In this document: in pieces, positions 36,850-52,000 of the stretch
Position numbering within the stretch: the first letter of the stretch is position 1
Layout of the letters: each line of letters opens with the position of its first letter
Notes under the pieces: model-generated
Database searches by the model: none
What the model saw: only the letters and a program-made list of their open reading frames with translations
Told to the model about the DNA's origin: nothing
Position numbers and translations under genes: made by a program
Assembly: GCA_945897955.1 (NCBI GenBank)
Contig: CAMDGQ010000002.1
Coordinates: 1-64,000 of the forward strand
Length of the DNA: 64,000 bases
Source: Tepidiphilus sp. J10
Lineage (GTDB): Bacteria > Pseudomonadota > Gammaproteobacteria > Burkholderiales > Thiobacillaceae
Direction of reading: 5' to 3'

Positions 36850-38183
36850 GTCGATTTACCTCGCAGAATGCCCTTCGCCACGCGGAACTGCTGCACCAGC
36901 GGAATATGCGAAGGACAGACATAAGTGCAGCAACCGCATTCGAAACAGTCGCCAAGATGAAAGCTGGAGCCCATTTCCTCATATTCGCGTTGCGCGGCAA
37001 GCATGCCGAGCATGGAGGGATTGAGTCCCATCGGGCAGACCTTTACGCACTCGCCGCACTTGATGCACGGCCAGACACGGCGCGGGCCTTCCAGTTGCAG
37101 CTTGTCGAACACCAGGATGCCGGACACGCCCTTGGTTACCGGCACGTCGAGCGAGGCAACGGCCTGGCCCATCATCGGGCCGCCGAGCACGATTTCGCGC
37201 TCGTCGCTGTTGGCTGCGCCGGCCCATTCCAGCACCGTGCGCATCGGTGTGCCGATCGGCACCCAGTAATCGCCCGGCTTCCTGATGCCGGGCCCGGTCA
37301 CGGTAACCACGCGTTCGGTCAGCCCCTCGCCGGCCGGCAGCAACTGGCCCAGTTGCGCCAGCGTACCGACGTTGTTGACCACCACGCCGACATGCATCGG
37401 CAACTTTCCAGGCGGCACTTCCACGTTCAGCAGCGACTTGATCAGCATCTTCTCGGCGCCCTGCGGGTACTTGGTCGGTACCGCCCGCACCGTGATGCTG
37501 CCGTCGGCAGGCAAACATTTGCGTATCGCCTCGACCGCGTCCAGCTTGTTGTCCTCGACACCGATGATCGCGCGCTCGGCGCCGATCGCCCGCATCGCCA
37601 GCCGCGTGCCGACCATCAGATCGTCCGGATACTCCAGCATCAGGCGGTGATCGCAGGTCAGGTAGGGCTCGCACTCGCAGCCATTGACGATCAGTGTGTG
37701 GATCTTGTGCTCGGCCGGCACGGTCAGCTTGGCGTGGCTGGGAAAAGTCGCGCCGCCGAGGCCGACCATGCCGCTGTCCTGGATGGCCTGGATGATGTCG
37801 TGCGATGTGGCGGTGGCGAGGTCAATCGGATTGGCCCAGCCGACTTGCTGGATGGAGGCCTCGTACACGCGCAGCACGATGGATTCGACCCAGGGGCCGC
37901 GCGCGCTGGCTTTCAACTCGATGGCCTCAATGACGCCGTCGGCCGGGGCATGAATGGGAACCGACAGGAATCCGTCGGCCTTCGCGATGGGTTGGCCGCG
38001 TACGACCTCCTCGCCGGCCCGAACAAGGGGCACTGCCGGCTTACCAATGTGCTGCGCGAGGGGGAGGATCATGCGCGACGCAAACGGCATCCGACGAATC
38101 GGACTGCCGGCAGTGCTCTTGTGCGCGTCGGGATGAACCCCGCGCGCGAATGTGTTGCGATGGAAGATGGACAGGAAGCTCAT
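36846..38183 (-). CDS. rnfC: Rnf complex subunit RnfC (FMN, iron-sulfur)
   Basis: A 445-aa soluble subunit. An FMN/NADH-binding Nqo1-like region (VGLGGATFPSHAKL, NGCECEPYLTCDHRLM) precedes two 4Fe-4S motifs, CIKCGECVKVCP and CFECGCCTYVCP. RnfC exchanges electrons with NAD. It is of compact size, without the long Ala-rich tail of enteric RnfC. Follows the oxidoreductase gene after an 86-bp gap that contains repeats. Confidence 0.95.
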   Translation of the reverse strand: MSFLSIFHRNTFARGVHPDAHKSTAGSPIRRMPFASRMILPLAQHIGKPAVPLVRAGEEVVRGQPIAKADGFLSVPIHAPADGVIEAIELKASARGPWVESIVLRVYEASIQQVGWANPIDLATATSHDIIQAIQDSGMVGLGGATFPSHAKLTVPAEHKIHTLIVNGCECEPYLTCDHRLMLEYPDDLMVGTRLAMRAIGAERAIIGVEDNKLDAVEAIRKCLPADGSITVRAVPTKYPQGAEKMLIKSLLNVEVPPGKLPMHVGVVVNNVGTLAQLGQLLPAGEGLTERVVTVTGPGIRKPGDYWVPIGTPMRTVLEWAGAANSDEREIVLGGPMMGQAVASLDVPVTKGVSGILVFDKLQLEGPRRVWPCIKCGECVKVCPMGLNPSMLGMLAAQREYEEMGSSFHLGDCFECGCCTYVCPSHIPLVQQFRVAKGILRGKST

Positions 38184-38202
38184 GGGGGCGAGTCGCTAGT
38201 GG

Positions 38203-38251
38203 CAAGTCGCAAGTAGCAAGTGGCGACACGCCACTCGCGACTTGCGATTCG
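38203..38251. repeat. Imperfect long palindrome built from 7-base units
   Basis: The gap between the oxidoreductase and rnfC contains repeated units such as AAGTCGC, AAGTAGC and AAGTGGC. They are followed by their complements, centred on the perfect stem AGTGGCG-ACA-CGCCACT (38219-38235). Arms extend to about 20 bp with a few mismatches. It could form a hairpin in the nifJ-rnfC transcript. Confidence 0.7.
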
Positions 38252-38269
38252 CCATTCGCCGTCTTTTCA

Positions 38270-43264
<4,995 letters not shown>

Positions 43265-43364
43265 GTGAATTGCCTTTTATTAAGAAAAACGCCGGGCTGA
43301 CCCAGGTTTCACCTGGCCCCTTGCGGGGAGCGGTGCACGCTTGAGGGGCGAGCCGGAGCTGTTT

Positions 43365-44249
43365 TCATACAACGTTGGCGCTGACTGGGAGCGACTCGAT
43401 GCGGATAATCTTCCTGGCCTCACGCCCTTTCATCATGCGGCTGTCATCCAGCCAGACGATGGCCCCGGTGGGGCAGCGCTCGATTGCTGTTGGCGACGCC
43501 AGGCTGTTCCTGGTGTAGTCGATCACCGCCAGGTTGTTTTCCAGGCGGATCAGTCCGGGGGCGGCATCCATCGCGCATTTGCCGCAGGCGGTACAGGCCA
43601 CCTGGCATTGCGCTTCGGCGACATCGCCTTCCGCCCGGCTCTTGCAGGCCACCCAGAGCTTGTGACTCACGGGCTGCAAGGAAAAAAGGTCTTTCGGACA
43701 GACATCGACGCAGTCGCCACAGGCGGTGCAGCGATCGACATCCACTTCCGGCAGACCCTGTTTGTTCATGCCGATGGCGTCGAAATCGCATTCGACTTCG
43801 CAGTCGCCCAATCCGAGACATCCCCAGGCGCAGGCTTTGCCGCCGCCGGACACCGTCGCCGCCGCACGGCAAGTGCCGAGGCCTTCATATTTTGCGCGCT
43901 GCCAGGCGACATGGCTGCCACCCGCGCAAGCCAGACGCGCGACCTGCTTTTCCACCTCGCCCATCGCCACACCAAGAAAGCCGGCGATATAGGCGTTCAT
44001 TTCCGGTGAATTGACACTGCACTTGGCCGGGATGATCTCGCCGGCAACGACCTGCTCGGCGAAATTGCGACACCCGGCCGTGCCACAGGCGCCACAGTTG
44101 GACTTGGGCAACATTTCCTCGACCTCGCCGATGCGCGGGTCTTCGTAGACATAGAGACGCTTGTTGGCAAAAGCCAGCATCCAGGCCAATGCGCTGCCCA
44201 GGACCGCCATGAAGGCCCCTGCCATCGCCACGCCTGAAAGCATCTCCAT
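43365..44249 (-). CDS. rnfB: Rnf complex subunit RnfB (iron-sulfur)
   Basis: A 294-aa protein. A membrane anchor (VAMAGAFMAVLGSALAWMLAF) precedes the Fe-S motif NCGACGTAGCRNFA, with a following Cys at AKC. Further Cys-rich stretches and ferredoxin motifs (CTACGDCVDVCPKDLF, CQVACTACGKC) then follow. RnfB is the ferredoxin-docking subunit. It leads the operon and is separated from the other rnf genes by nifJ. The 100-bp gap to nifJ has two small hairpins (43302-43316 and 43317-43328). Confidence 0.93.
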   Translation of the reverse strand: MEMLSGVAMAGAFMAVLGSALAWMLAFANKRLYVYEDPRIGEVEEMLPKSNCGACGTAGCRNFAEQVVAGEIIPAKCSVNSPEMNAYIAGFLGVAMGEVEKQVARLACAGGSHVAWQRAKYEGLGTCRAAATVSGGGKACAWGCLGLGDCEVECDFDAIGMNKQGLPEVDVDRCTACGDCVDVCPKDLFSLQPVSHKLWVACKSRAEGDVAEAQCQVACTACGKCAMDAAPGLIRLENNLAVIDYTRNSLASPTAIERCPTGAIVWLDDSRMMKGREARKIIRIESLPVSANVV

Positions 44250-44370
44250 CTACACTCCTTTACCTGACAAAATCAGTCAGCAATCTATAGACCATTAAAT
44301 CCATGAATGTTGCGGTGCACAGTTTATTGACATGCCGACTATGCAATCGGCCAATAATTTCAATCTTGAA

Positions 44371-44395
44371 CATTGCCCCCATTAATGATGCAATG
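44371..44395. promoter_or_regulatory. Dyad in the rnfB/LysR intergenic region, candidate operator
   Basis: CATTGC and GCAATG are separated by 13 bases that include the palindrome CATTAATG. The dyad lies 26 bp before the LysR-family start and in the 172-bp divergent region with rnfB. LysR proteins often bind such dyads (T-N11-A). Visual match only. Confidence 0.4.
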
Positions 44396-44421
44396 CAACA
44401 AACCCGAAACATCCACTAATC

Positions 44422-45348
44422 ATGCCATCAGACTCTCAGCTCTACTACAAGAACAACCGCCTGAAGCAGTTGCGTGCCTTCTATCAGGTCGTTCGCTGCG
44501 GCAGCATTTCCAGGGCAGCGGAAAAACTGTTCCTCTCGCAGCCTTCGGTTTCTCTGCAAATCCAGGCGCTTGAACGCGAGATGGAAGTTGTGCTGTTCGA
44601 GCGCAGAGGGCCGCAACTAAAGCTTACACCGGAAGGTGAAGTACTGTTCAAGCTGGCTGAACCGCTGGTCGACGGCATCGACAAATTGCAGGAAACCTTC
44701 TCGGCGCACTTCGGCAAGCTGGAATCCGGGGAGCTGAAAATCGGCGCCGGCGAATCCACCATCTTGTACATCATGCCGGAGCCGGTTCGCCGTTTCGTCG
44801 CAGCCTATCCCAAGGTGCAACTCAAGATACTCAACGTCACCGGGCGTGACGGTCTCAAGATGCTGCGCTCGGACGAGATCGACTTCGCCGTTGGCTCGCT
44901 GCTGGAAGTGCCGGAAGACATCGAATACAAACCGGTGGTGAATTACGACCCGATGCTGATCACGCCGCTTGGCCACCCGCTGGCCGAGAAAGCGGCGTCC
45001 GGGGAAGAAGTCACGCTGGAGGACGTCAGTCATTACGGCCTGATCCTGCCGCCTTCGCATCTGTCGACCTGGCGCATCGTCAAGTATGTGTTCCAGCAGA
45101 ACAACCTGACCTTCACCGTGACGCTGGAAGCCGGCGGCTGGGAAGTAATCAAGAAGTATGTCGAGCTGGGCATGGGCATTTCCATCGTCACCGATATCTG
45201 CATGACCGGCAGCGAAAAACTGGCCAGCATCCCGCTGACCAAATACTTTCCTCAACGCAGTTACGGCCTGGTGCTTCGCCGTGGTCGCTTCATGTCACCG
45301 CAGGCACAACGCTTCGTGGACATCATGGAAAGCGTTCACGCAGGCTGA
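44422..45348 (+). CDS. LysR-family transcriptional regulator (CysB-like)
   Basis: A 308-aa LTTR. The winged helix-turn-helix is near residues 18-65 (RCGSISRAAEKLFLSQPSVSLQIQALE), followed by a two-lobed effector domain (GELKIGAGESTILYIMPEPV, GWEVIKKYVELGMGISIV). The N-terminal 12 residues are an extension. Divergent from rnfB, so it is the likely regulator of the rnfB-nifJ-rnfCDGEA unit. Effector unknown. Confidence 0.88.
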   Translation: MPSDSQLYYKNNRLKQLRAFYQVVRCGSISRAAEKLFLSQPSVSLQIQALEREMEVVLFERRGPQLKLTPEGEVLFKLAEPLVDGIDKLQETFSAHFGKLESGELKIGAGESTILYIMPEPVRRFVAAYPKVQLKILNVTGRDGLKMLRSDEIDFAVGSLLEVPEDIEYKPVVNYDPMLITPLGHPLAEKAASGEEVTLEDVSHYGLILPPSHLSTWRIVKYVFQQNNLTFTVTLEAGGWEVIKKYVELGMGISIVTDICMTGSEKLASIPLTKYFPQRSYGLVLRRGRFMSPQAQRFVDIMESVHAG

Positions 45349-45353
45349 TGCCA

Positions 45354-46229
45354 TCAAAGGATGACGGGCGAGCGCGGATTGATGATTTCCAGCAGTTCGA
45401 AAGACTGAATCAGCGAATTCTGCATGACCTCGGCCAGCACATTGCGCTCCAGATCAAGCGACTCCCAGGCGCTTTCGAGAAAAGTGAGGTTGTATTCGCC
45501 CAACTGGAAGCGAGCCTTGATATCGGGTGCCATGTGATAGGAAATATCACCGGCGACATGCACGATCGCAGCCTCCTTGCGCTGGTTTGGCGCCTGCAAC
45601 GGGGTCAATTGATATTCGACCACCTCATCGAGCGCTGCCGGCACGCGCCAGGAGCGCAGCAGGGCCGCGCCGAGCTGCGCGAAGTTGAACCCGAAAACAG
45701 ACTCTTCTGCGGCGATGATCGCCGCTTCGCCATTACCCTGCTGTTGCAGCACCTGGCGATACTGGACGGGACGGCTGGCATAAAACGCCAAGCGCCCTAC
45801 CTTGTGCAGCAAGCCGGCCAGAAACATGCGCTCGGCTTCACGAATACCGGATTTCTGCGCCAGATTGCGCGTCACCACGCCGCAAGTGACGCTGTTGTCC
45901 CAGAAGTCGCGCATATCCACAAACTCGGAGGAGATGCCCTTGAAGGTGGTGATGACCGAGGTGGACAGGACCAGGTCGCGCAAGGCCTTCTGCCCGATCA
46001 GGGTGATAGCGCGGGAGATGGTATCCACCCGCGTGGGCAACCCGTACCAGGCGCTGTTCGCAAGTCGAAGCACGGTGGCGGCAATGCCGGCGTCGAGTTG
46101 CACGACTTCGACCAATGCCTGGATCGAGGTATCCGGCTGGTCGATCAGGTCATTCAACCGAATGGCCACATCCGGCAAACTGAAAAGCGTCTCGACTTCC
46201 TGTGCTAGCTGCTGTGGGGACATCGTCAT
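45354..46229 (-). CDS. HDOD-domain signalling protein
   Basis: A 291-aa HDOD protein (FSLPDVAIRLNDLI, VVQLDAGIAATVLRLANSAWYGL, FLAGLLHKVGRLAFY). The HD-type metal site is degenerate (LLHKVG in place of HDIG), as is normal for HDOD. Such proteins act in non-enzymatic signalling, often with cyclic-di-GMP or chemotaxis pathways. Convergent with the LysR gene, 5 bp apart. Confidence 0.9.
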   Translation of the reverse strand: MTMSPQQLAQEVETLFSLPDVAIRLNDLIDQPDTSIQALVEVVQLDAGIAATVLRLANSAWYGLPTRVDTISRAITLIGQKALRDLVLSTSVITTFKGISSEFVDMRDFWDNSVTCGVVTRNLAQKSGIREAERMFLAGLLHKVGRLAFYASRPVQYRQVLQQQGNGEAAIIAAEESVFGFNFAQLGAALLRSWRVPAALDEVVEYQLTPLQAPNQRKEAAIVHVAGDISYHMAPDIKARFQLGEYNLTFLESAWESLDLERNVLAEVMQNSLIQSFELLEIINPRSPVIL

Positions 46230-46453
46230 CGCTTGCGCTCTTTCGCGTGAAATCCATGAAACACCGGACGATCGTGCTGCTTCTCGACGCGGCCATGAAA
46301 AGTGGTTTCAGGATAACGCTGGAACGCGGCATGTCAAAGTGGCTTCACGTCGGACCGGCTGGCGCAGGCTTGCCGCCTGGAGCATGCGAGGCGCCGGCAC
46401 GATTTTTTCGCTTGGGCATTGCCTCGGCAATTGGCCAGCCGGCAAACTGTTTG

Positions 46454-46495
46454 CACACGGAAAGACGCCATCCACACATGACGTCTTTCCGTGTG
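46454..46495. promoter_or_regulatory. Perfect 14-bp inverted repeat upstream of prpC-like gene
   Basis: CACACGGAAAGACG and its exact complement CGTCTTTCCGTGTG are separated by 14 bases and lie 33 bp before the prpC ATG. The downstream bases ATTTATT are only weakly T-rich. It could be an operator, an attenuator or the terminator of a preceding transcript; the adjacent 46230-46453 holds no supported gene. Confidence 0.6.
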
Positions 46496-46528
46496 ATTTA
46501 TTAGATCGCATCCACGAGAGGAGACACC

Positions 46529-47695
46529 ATGAGTGACAACACCGAAACCGCCGCCGTCGCCCCCCCCAAGGCGAAGAAATCCGTAGCGCTGTCCGGCGTC
46601 GTCGCCGGCAATTCAGCGCTCTGCACGGTTGGCCGTACCGGCAACGATCTGCACTATCGCGGCTATGACATTCTCGATATCGCCGATGTCTGCGAATTCG
46701 AGGAAGTCGCCCATCTTCTGATCCACGGCCACTTTCCCAACCGGGAAGAACTGAACGCCTACAAAACGAAACTGAAAACCCTGCGCGGACTGCCGACCGT
46801 GCTGAAGAACGTGCTGGAGCAACTGCCTGCGTCGGCGCATGCGATGGATGTGATGCGCACCGCCGTCTCGGTCCTCGGCTGTGTGCTGCCCGAGGAAGAA
46901 AGGCAGCCCGTCCTCGGCGCGCGCAATATCGCCGACCGCCTGATCGCCGGTCTCGGTTCCGCGCTGCTGTACTGGTATCACTTCAGCCATAACGGTCGCC
47001 GCATCGAATGCGAAACGGACGACACCACCATCGGCGGCCATTTCCTGCATCTGCTGCACGGCCAACCGGCGCCGGAGATCTGGGTGCGCGCCATGCACAC
47101 CTCGCTGATTCTCTACGCCGAGCATGAATTCAACGCCTCGACGTTCACCGGCCGGGTCATTGCCGGCACCGGCTCCGACATGTATTCGGCGATCACCGGC
47201 GCCATCGGTGCACTGCGCGGCCCCAAACATGGCGGCGCCAACGAGGCGGCATTCGGCATCCAGAGCCGCTACGACTCGCCGGATGAGGCGGAAGCGGACA
47301 TCCGCGCGCGGGTCGCCAACAAGGAAGTCATCATCGGCTTCGGCCACCCGGTCTATACCCTGTCCGATCCGCGCAACGTAGTGATCAAATCGGTCGCCAG
47401 GCGGCTGGCGGACGCCAACGGCAATCACAAGCTGTACAACGTGGCGGATCGACTCGAAGCGGTGATGAAGGAGATCAAGAACATGTTCCCCAACCTGGAC
47501 TGGTTCTCTTCGGTTTCCTACGCGATGATGGGCGTGCCAACCGCGATGTTCACGCCGCTGTTCATCATCTCGCGCACTACCGGCTGGGCCGCGCATGTCA
47601 TCGAACAGCGCATCGACGGCAAGATCATCCGTCCGTCGGCCAACTACACCGGGCCGGAAGACCTGAAATTCGTGCCGCTCGACCAGCGGCCCTGA
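46529..47695 (+). CDS. prpC: Citrate synthase family protein, probably 2-methylcitrate synthase
   Basis: A 388-aa protein of the citrate synthase family ([62 protein letters not shown]). PrpC-type length and sequence. It condenses propionyl-CoA or acetyl-CoA with oxaloacetate. AGGAGAC ribosome-binding site. prpB, prpD or acnD are not nearby, so citrate synthase activity in the main cycle is possible. Confidence 0.82.
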   Translation: MSDNTETAAVAPPKAKKSVALSGVVAGNSALCTVGRTGNDLHYRGYDILDIADVCEFEEVAHLLIHGHFPNREELNAYKTKLKTLRGLPTVLKNVLEQLPASAHAMDVMRTAVSVLGCVLPEEERQPVLGARNIADRLIAGLGSALLYWYHFSHNGRRIECETDDTTIGGHFLHLLHGQPAPEIWVRAMHTSLILYAEHEFNASTFTGRVIAGTGSDMYSAITGAIGALRGPKHGGANEAAFGIQSRYDSPDEAEADIRARVANKEVIIGFGHPVYTLSDPRNVVIKSVARRLADANGNHKLYNVADRLEAVMKEIKNMFPNLDWFSSVSYAMMGVPTAMFTPLFIISRTTGWAAHVIEQRIDGKIIRPSANYTGPEDLKFVPLDQRP

Positions 47696-47702
47696 CCTTC
47701 AG

Positions 47703-47728
47703 CCGGCTGGCGTGAACACGTCAGCCGG
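47703..47728. terminator. Hairpin between convergent prpC and sucB
   Basis: CCGGCTGGCG and CGTCAGCCGG form a 10-bp stem with one G-U pair and a six-base loop, 8 bp after the prpC stop. No clear T-run follows on either strand, so it is a possible bidirectional or Rho-assisted terminator. Confidence 0.4.
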
Positions 47729-47744
47729 ACCGGTTGCAGCCGGG

Positions 47745-48893
47745 TTACAACTCAAGCAGCAAACGCGCCGGATCTTCCAGCGCGTCCTTCACCGCCTTAA
47801 GGAAGCTCACCGCCTCGCGACCGTCGATGATGCGGTGGTCATAGCTCAGCGCGACATACATCATCGGGCGGATCACGACCTGCCCATTCTCGGCGATGGG
47901 ACGCTCCTGAATCTTGTGCAGGCCAAGTACGCCGGATTGCGGCGGGTTGAGGATCGGCGTTGAAAGCAGCGAACCGAAGATGCCGCCGTTGGAAATTGTG
48001 AAGGTGCCGCCTTCCATTTCCTCCAGCGTCAACTCCAGGCTGTTGGCGCGGCGGCCGAAGTCAGCGATCCTTTTCTCGATCTCGGCGAACGACATCTTGT
48101 CGGCATTGCGCATGATCGGCACGACCAGACCGCGTTCGGAACTGACCGCCATGCCGATGTCGTAATAGTCGTGATACACCACATCGCGCCCGTCGATGCT
48201 GGCGTTGACCAGGGTGTACACCTTGAGCGCCTGGCACACCGCCTTGGTGAAAAAAGACATGAACCCCAGCTTGACGCCGTGTTCCTTCTGGAAACGCTCC
48301 TGATAGCGCGCGCGCAGATCCATCACCGGCTGCATGTTGATTTCGTTGAACGTGGTCAGCATCGCAGCGGTGTTCTGCGCCTCCTTCAGGCGCTCCGCGA
48401 TGCGTTGCCGTAAACGCGTCATCTGTACCCGGCGCTCGCCGCGCTCGGGCGCGCACGGCGCACACGGCGCGGGAGTCTTTGCCGGCTGGACAGGCGCAAG
48501 CGCAGGCGCGGGCGGCGTGAACAAAGCGGTTTCAGGCACTGTCGGGGCCGGCGCAGGCGCCCTGGCCGGCTGGACCGGGGCGCTGGCGGCAGGCGCTTGC
48601 ACGGCGGAGGCGACCGGCGCGGCGGATACTTCCGGCGCCGACAGCGGCATCGACTCCGACGCCTCGATCCGCGCCAGCACGTCGCCGGCCTTCACCTCGC
48701 TGCCGGCTGGCAGGCAGATTTCGGCGAGCACACCGGAAACCGGCGCAGCGACTTCCAGAATGACCTTGTCCGTCTCCAGATCGGTGAGCGGCTCATCGCG
48801 GCGCACAAAATCGCCCGGCTGCTTGCGCCACTCAAGCAGGGAGCCGCTCTGGACCGACTCGGACAGCTCGGGAGCCTTGACATCGATAAGCAT
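47745..48893 (-). CDS. sucB: Dihydrolipoyllysine succinyltransferase (2-oxoglutarate dehydrogenase E2)
   Basis: A 382-aa E2. One lipoyl domain (lipoyl Lys43 in [11 protein letters not shown]), an Ala/Pro linker, a peripheral-subunit-binding region that is weak or shortened, and a catalytic domain with [15 protein letters not shown]. Start at 48893 ([14 protein letters not shown]) is typical. E1 (sucA) and E3 (lpd) are normally adjacent but are not here. Divergent from mfd by 111 bp. Confidence 0.87.
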   Translation of the reverse strand: MLIDVKAPELSESVQSGSLLEWRKQPGDFVRRDEPLTDLETDKVILEVAAPVSGVLAEICLPAGSEVKAGDVLARIEASESMPLSAPEVSAAPVASAVQAPAASAPVQPARAPAPAPTVPETALFTPPAPALAPVQPAKTPAPCAPCAPERGERRVQMTRLRQRIAERLKEAQNTAAMLTTFNEINMQPVMDLRARYQERFQKEHGVKLGFMSFFTKAVCQALKVYTLVNASIDGRDVVYHDYYDIGMAVSSERGLVVPIMRNADKMSFAEIEKRIADFGRRANSLELTLEEMEGGTFTISNGGIFGSLLSTPILNPPQSGVLGLHKIQERPIAENGQVVIRPMMYVALSYDHRIIDGREAVSFLKAVKDALEDPARLLLEL

Positions 48894-49004
48894 GAATGAC
48901 CTCGATTTGTGCATTGCAATAGGGCGGATTATAGGAAGGAAGGACCGCTCGCGCGCAGCGCAAATTCGCGGAAAATGCCGCCTCTCGCCCGAACCGAAGC
49001 AGAC

Positions 49005-52000
49005 ATGAACGATTTACCGATTTTCCCGCCAGCCGGCCAGCGCCGACGCATCGCGTTGCCGCCCGGCTCGGCGGATAGCCAGGTCATTTCCAGCCTCGCA
49101 AGCCAATCGCGGCGTCTGCTGGTCCTGACCCAGACCGCACAGGATGCGGCGAGGCTGGTCGAGGAAATGGCCTGGTTCGCCCCCGGTCTGAGCACGCACC
49201 TTTTACCGGACTGGGAAACGCTGCCTTACGACCCGCTGTCGCCGCACCCCGATCTGGTCTCGGAGCGCCTCTCCGCGCTCTGGCTGGCGGCCGCCGGCAA
49301 GGTGGATGTACTGGTCACACCGGCCGCCACGGCCATGCAGCGCCTGTGTCCGCCCGGTTACCTCAACGCACACGCCTTTCTGCTCAAGGAAAAGGACACG
49401 CTGAATGCCGACAAGCTGCGTTCTCGCCTGGCGCAAGCCGGCTACAGCGCGGTCAACCAGGTGCTGTCGCCAGGCGAGTTCGCCATGCGCGGCGGCATCT
49501 TCGACCTGTTTCCGATGGGCGGCGATCAGAAATCGGCCCTGCCCTACCGCATCGACCTGTTCGACGACGAGATCGAGTCGATCCGCACCTTCGACCCGGA
49601 CACCCAGCGCACGCTTTACAAAGTGGCCGAGATTCACCTGCTGCCGGCGCGCGAAGTACCGCTCGACGAAGCCGGCGTGACCCGCTTCAGGCAGAACTTT
49701 CGCGATCGCTTCGAAGGCGACCCGGGCAAGAGCCAGGTTTACAAGGATGTCTCCAACAAGCTCGCTCCGGGCGGCATCGAGTATTACCTGCCGCTCTTTT
49801 TCGATGAAACCGCCACGCTGTTCGATTACCTCGGCGACGACACCGTCCTGGTGCTGCACGGCGACACCCAGGCTGCGGTCGAGGGTTTCTGGAACGACAC
49901 CCAGAGCCGCCATCGCCTGATGCGGGGCGACAAGCAGCGCCCGTTGCTGGCGCCGGACGCGCTGTTCCTGCCGCCGGACCAGTTCTTTGGTTTGCTTAAA
50001 CCCTACGCCCGCATCGATTTCGGCGGCCGGGCCGAAGCCGAGCAGGTATTGGCGTTCCAGGCCGCGCCGGCCGTGGAAGTCGAGCGCAAGGCGGAAAACC
50101 CCTATTACCGGTTGCAAGTCCACCTCGACAGCTTCCCCGGCCGCACCTTGCTGATCGCGGAAAGCCTGGGCCGGCGCGAAACCCTGGCCAACGCGCTGGC
50201 AGAATACGGCCTGAAACCGGCGCTGCTGGAGGGCTGGCCTTTAGGGGTCAAGGGGGAAGGTTCAGGAGACAAGGTTCAAACAACCGCCGCCCCCACCCTT
50301 CACCCCTTCGCGCTCACCACCGGCCCGCTGGCCACCGGCTTCATCGATCAATCCACCGATCTGGCGGTCATCACCGAAACCGAGCTGTACGCGCGCAGCC
50401 CGGTCACGCGCCGCGCCCGCGAAGGCAAGCGCGCGACGACGGCCGAAGGGCTGCTGAAAGACCTCTCCGAGTTGAAGATCGGCGACCCCGTGGTGCATGC
50501 ACAGCATGGCATCGGCCGCTATCAGGGCCTCAGCGGTATGGACATGGGCAATGGCGAAGAAGAATTCCTCAACCTGGAATTCGCCGGCGGCGACAAGCTG
50601 TATGTGCCTGTCGCACACCTGCATCTGATCTCGCGCTATCTCGGCGGCGACCCGGATACCGCGCCGCTGCATCGCCTGGGCAGCGGCCAGTGGGAAAAGG
50701 CCAAGCGGCGCGCCATGGAAAAGGCGCGCGACACGGCGGCGGAACTGCTCAATCTGTATGCCCAGCGCGCCGCGCGCCAGGGCCATGCGTTCGAGACCAG
50801 CCAGCACGACATGGCAGCCTTTGCCGAAGGCTTCGGTTTCGAGGAAACGCCGGACCAGATGGCCGCCATCGAAGCCGTGGTCGGCGACATGACTTCCGGC
50901 AAACCGATGGACCGCCTGGTCTGCGGCGATGTCGGCTTCGGCAAGACCGAAGTCGCCTTGCGCGCCGCCTTTGTCGCTGCGGCAGGCGGCCGCCAGGTCG
51001 CGGTGCTGTGTCCCACCACGCTGCTGGCCGAACAGCATTTCCAGACCTTCTCCGACCGCTTCGCCGACACGCCGGTGCGGCTGGCCGAGCTGTCGCGTTT
51101 CCGCTCGCCCAAGGAAGTCGCGGTTGCGCTGGAAGGCATCAAGAGCGGCAGGATCGACATCGTCATCGGCACCCACAAACTGCTGTCGAAAGACATCCAG
51201 TTCAAGAATCTCGGCCTGACCATCATCGATGAAGAACACCGTTTTGGCGTTCGCCAGAAAGAACGCATGAAAGAGTTGCGCGCCGAAGTCGACGTGCTGA
51301 CGCTGACCGCGACGCCGATCCCGCGCACGCTGGCGATGTCGCTCGAAGGCATCCGCGATTTCTCGGTCATCGCCACCGCGCCGCAGAAACGCCTGTCGAT
51401 CAAGACCTTTGTGCAGCCGTTCTCCGATGGCCTGATCCGCGAGGCCTGCCTGCGCGAACTCAAGCGCGGCGGCCAGATCTATTTCCTGCACAACGAGGTG
51501 GACACCATCCGCACGATGTACGAGAAGCTGATCAAACTGCTGCCGGAGGCGCGCATCGAGATCGCCCACGGCCAGATGCCGGAACGCGAGCTGGAACATG
51601 TCATGCGCGACTTCACGCACCAGCGCTTCAACCTGCTGTTGTGCACGACGATCATCGAAACCGGCATCGACGTACCGACCGCCAACACCATCATCATGAA
51701 CCGCGCCGACAAGTTCGGCCTGGCGCAACTACACCAGCTTCGCGGCCGCGTCGGCCGTTCGCACCACCAGGCTTATGCCTATCTGCTGACGCCGCCGGGC
51801 GAAGTGAAGGTAACCGCCGGCGCGACCAAACGGCTGGAAGCGATTCAAAGCATGGAAGACCTCGGTTCCGGCTTTTATCTGGCCATGCACGATCTGGAGA
51901 TACGCGGCGCCGGCGAAGTGCTGGGCGACAACCAGAGCGGCGAGATGCAGGAAGTCGGCTTCAACCTGTTCAACGACATGCTGGCCGGTGCAGTGAAATC

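Noticed and set aside
43302-43328. Two small hairpins between rnfB and nifJ as a terminator
   Set aside because: Stems are only 6 and 4 bp and no T-run follows, so they do not support termination between the two genes.
46202-46504. Plus-strand frame of 100 codons before prpC
   Set aside because: No ribosome-binding site, Cys/Pro/Arg-rich shadow-like product and it crosses the 14-bp inverted repeat.
50262-51728. Minus-strand frame of 488 codons inside mfd
   Set aside because: The plus strand encodes intact Mfd helicase motifs across the same bases; the minus product is an antisense shadow.
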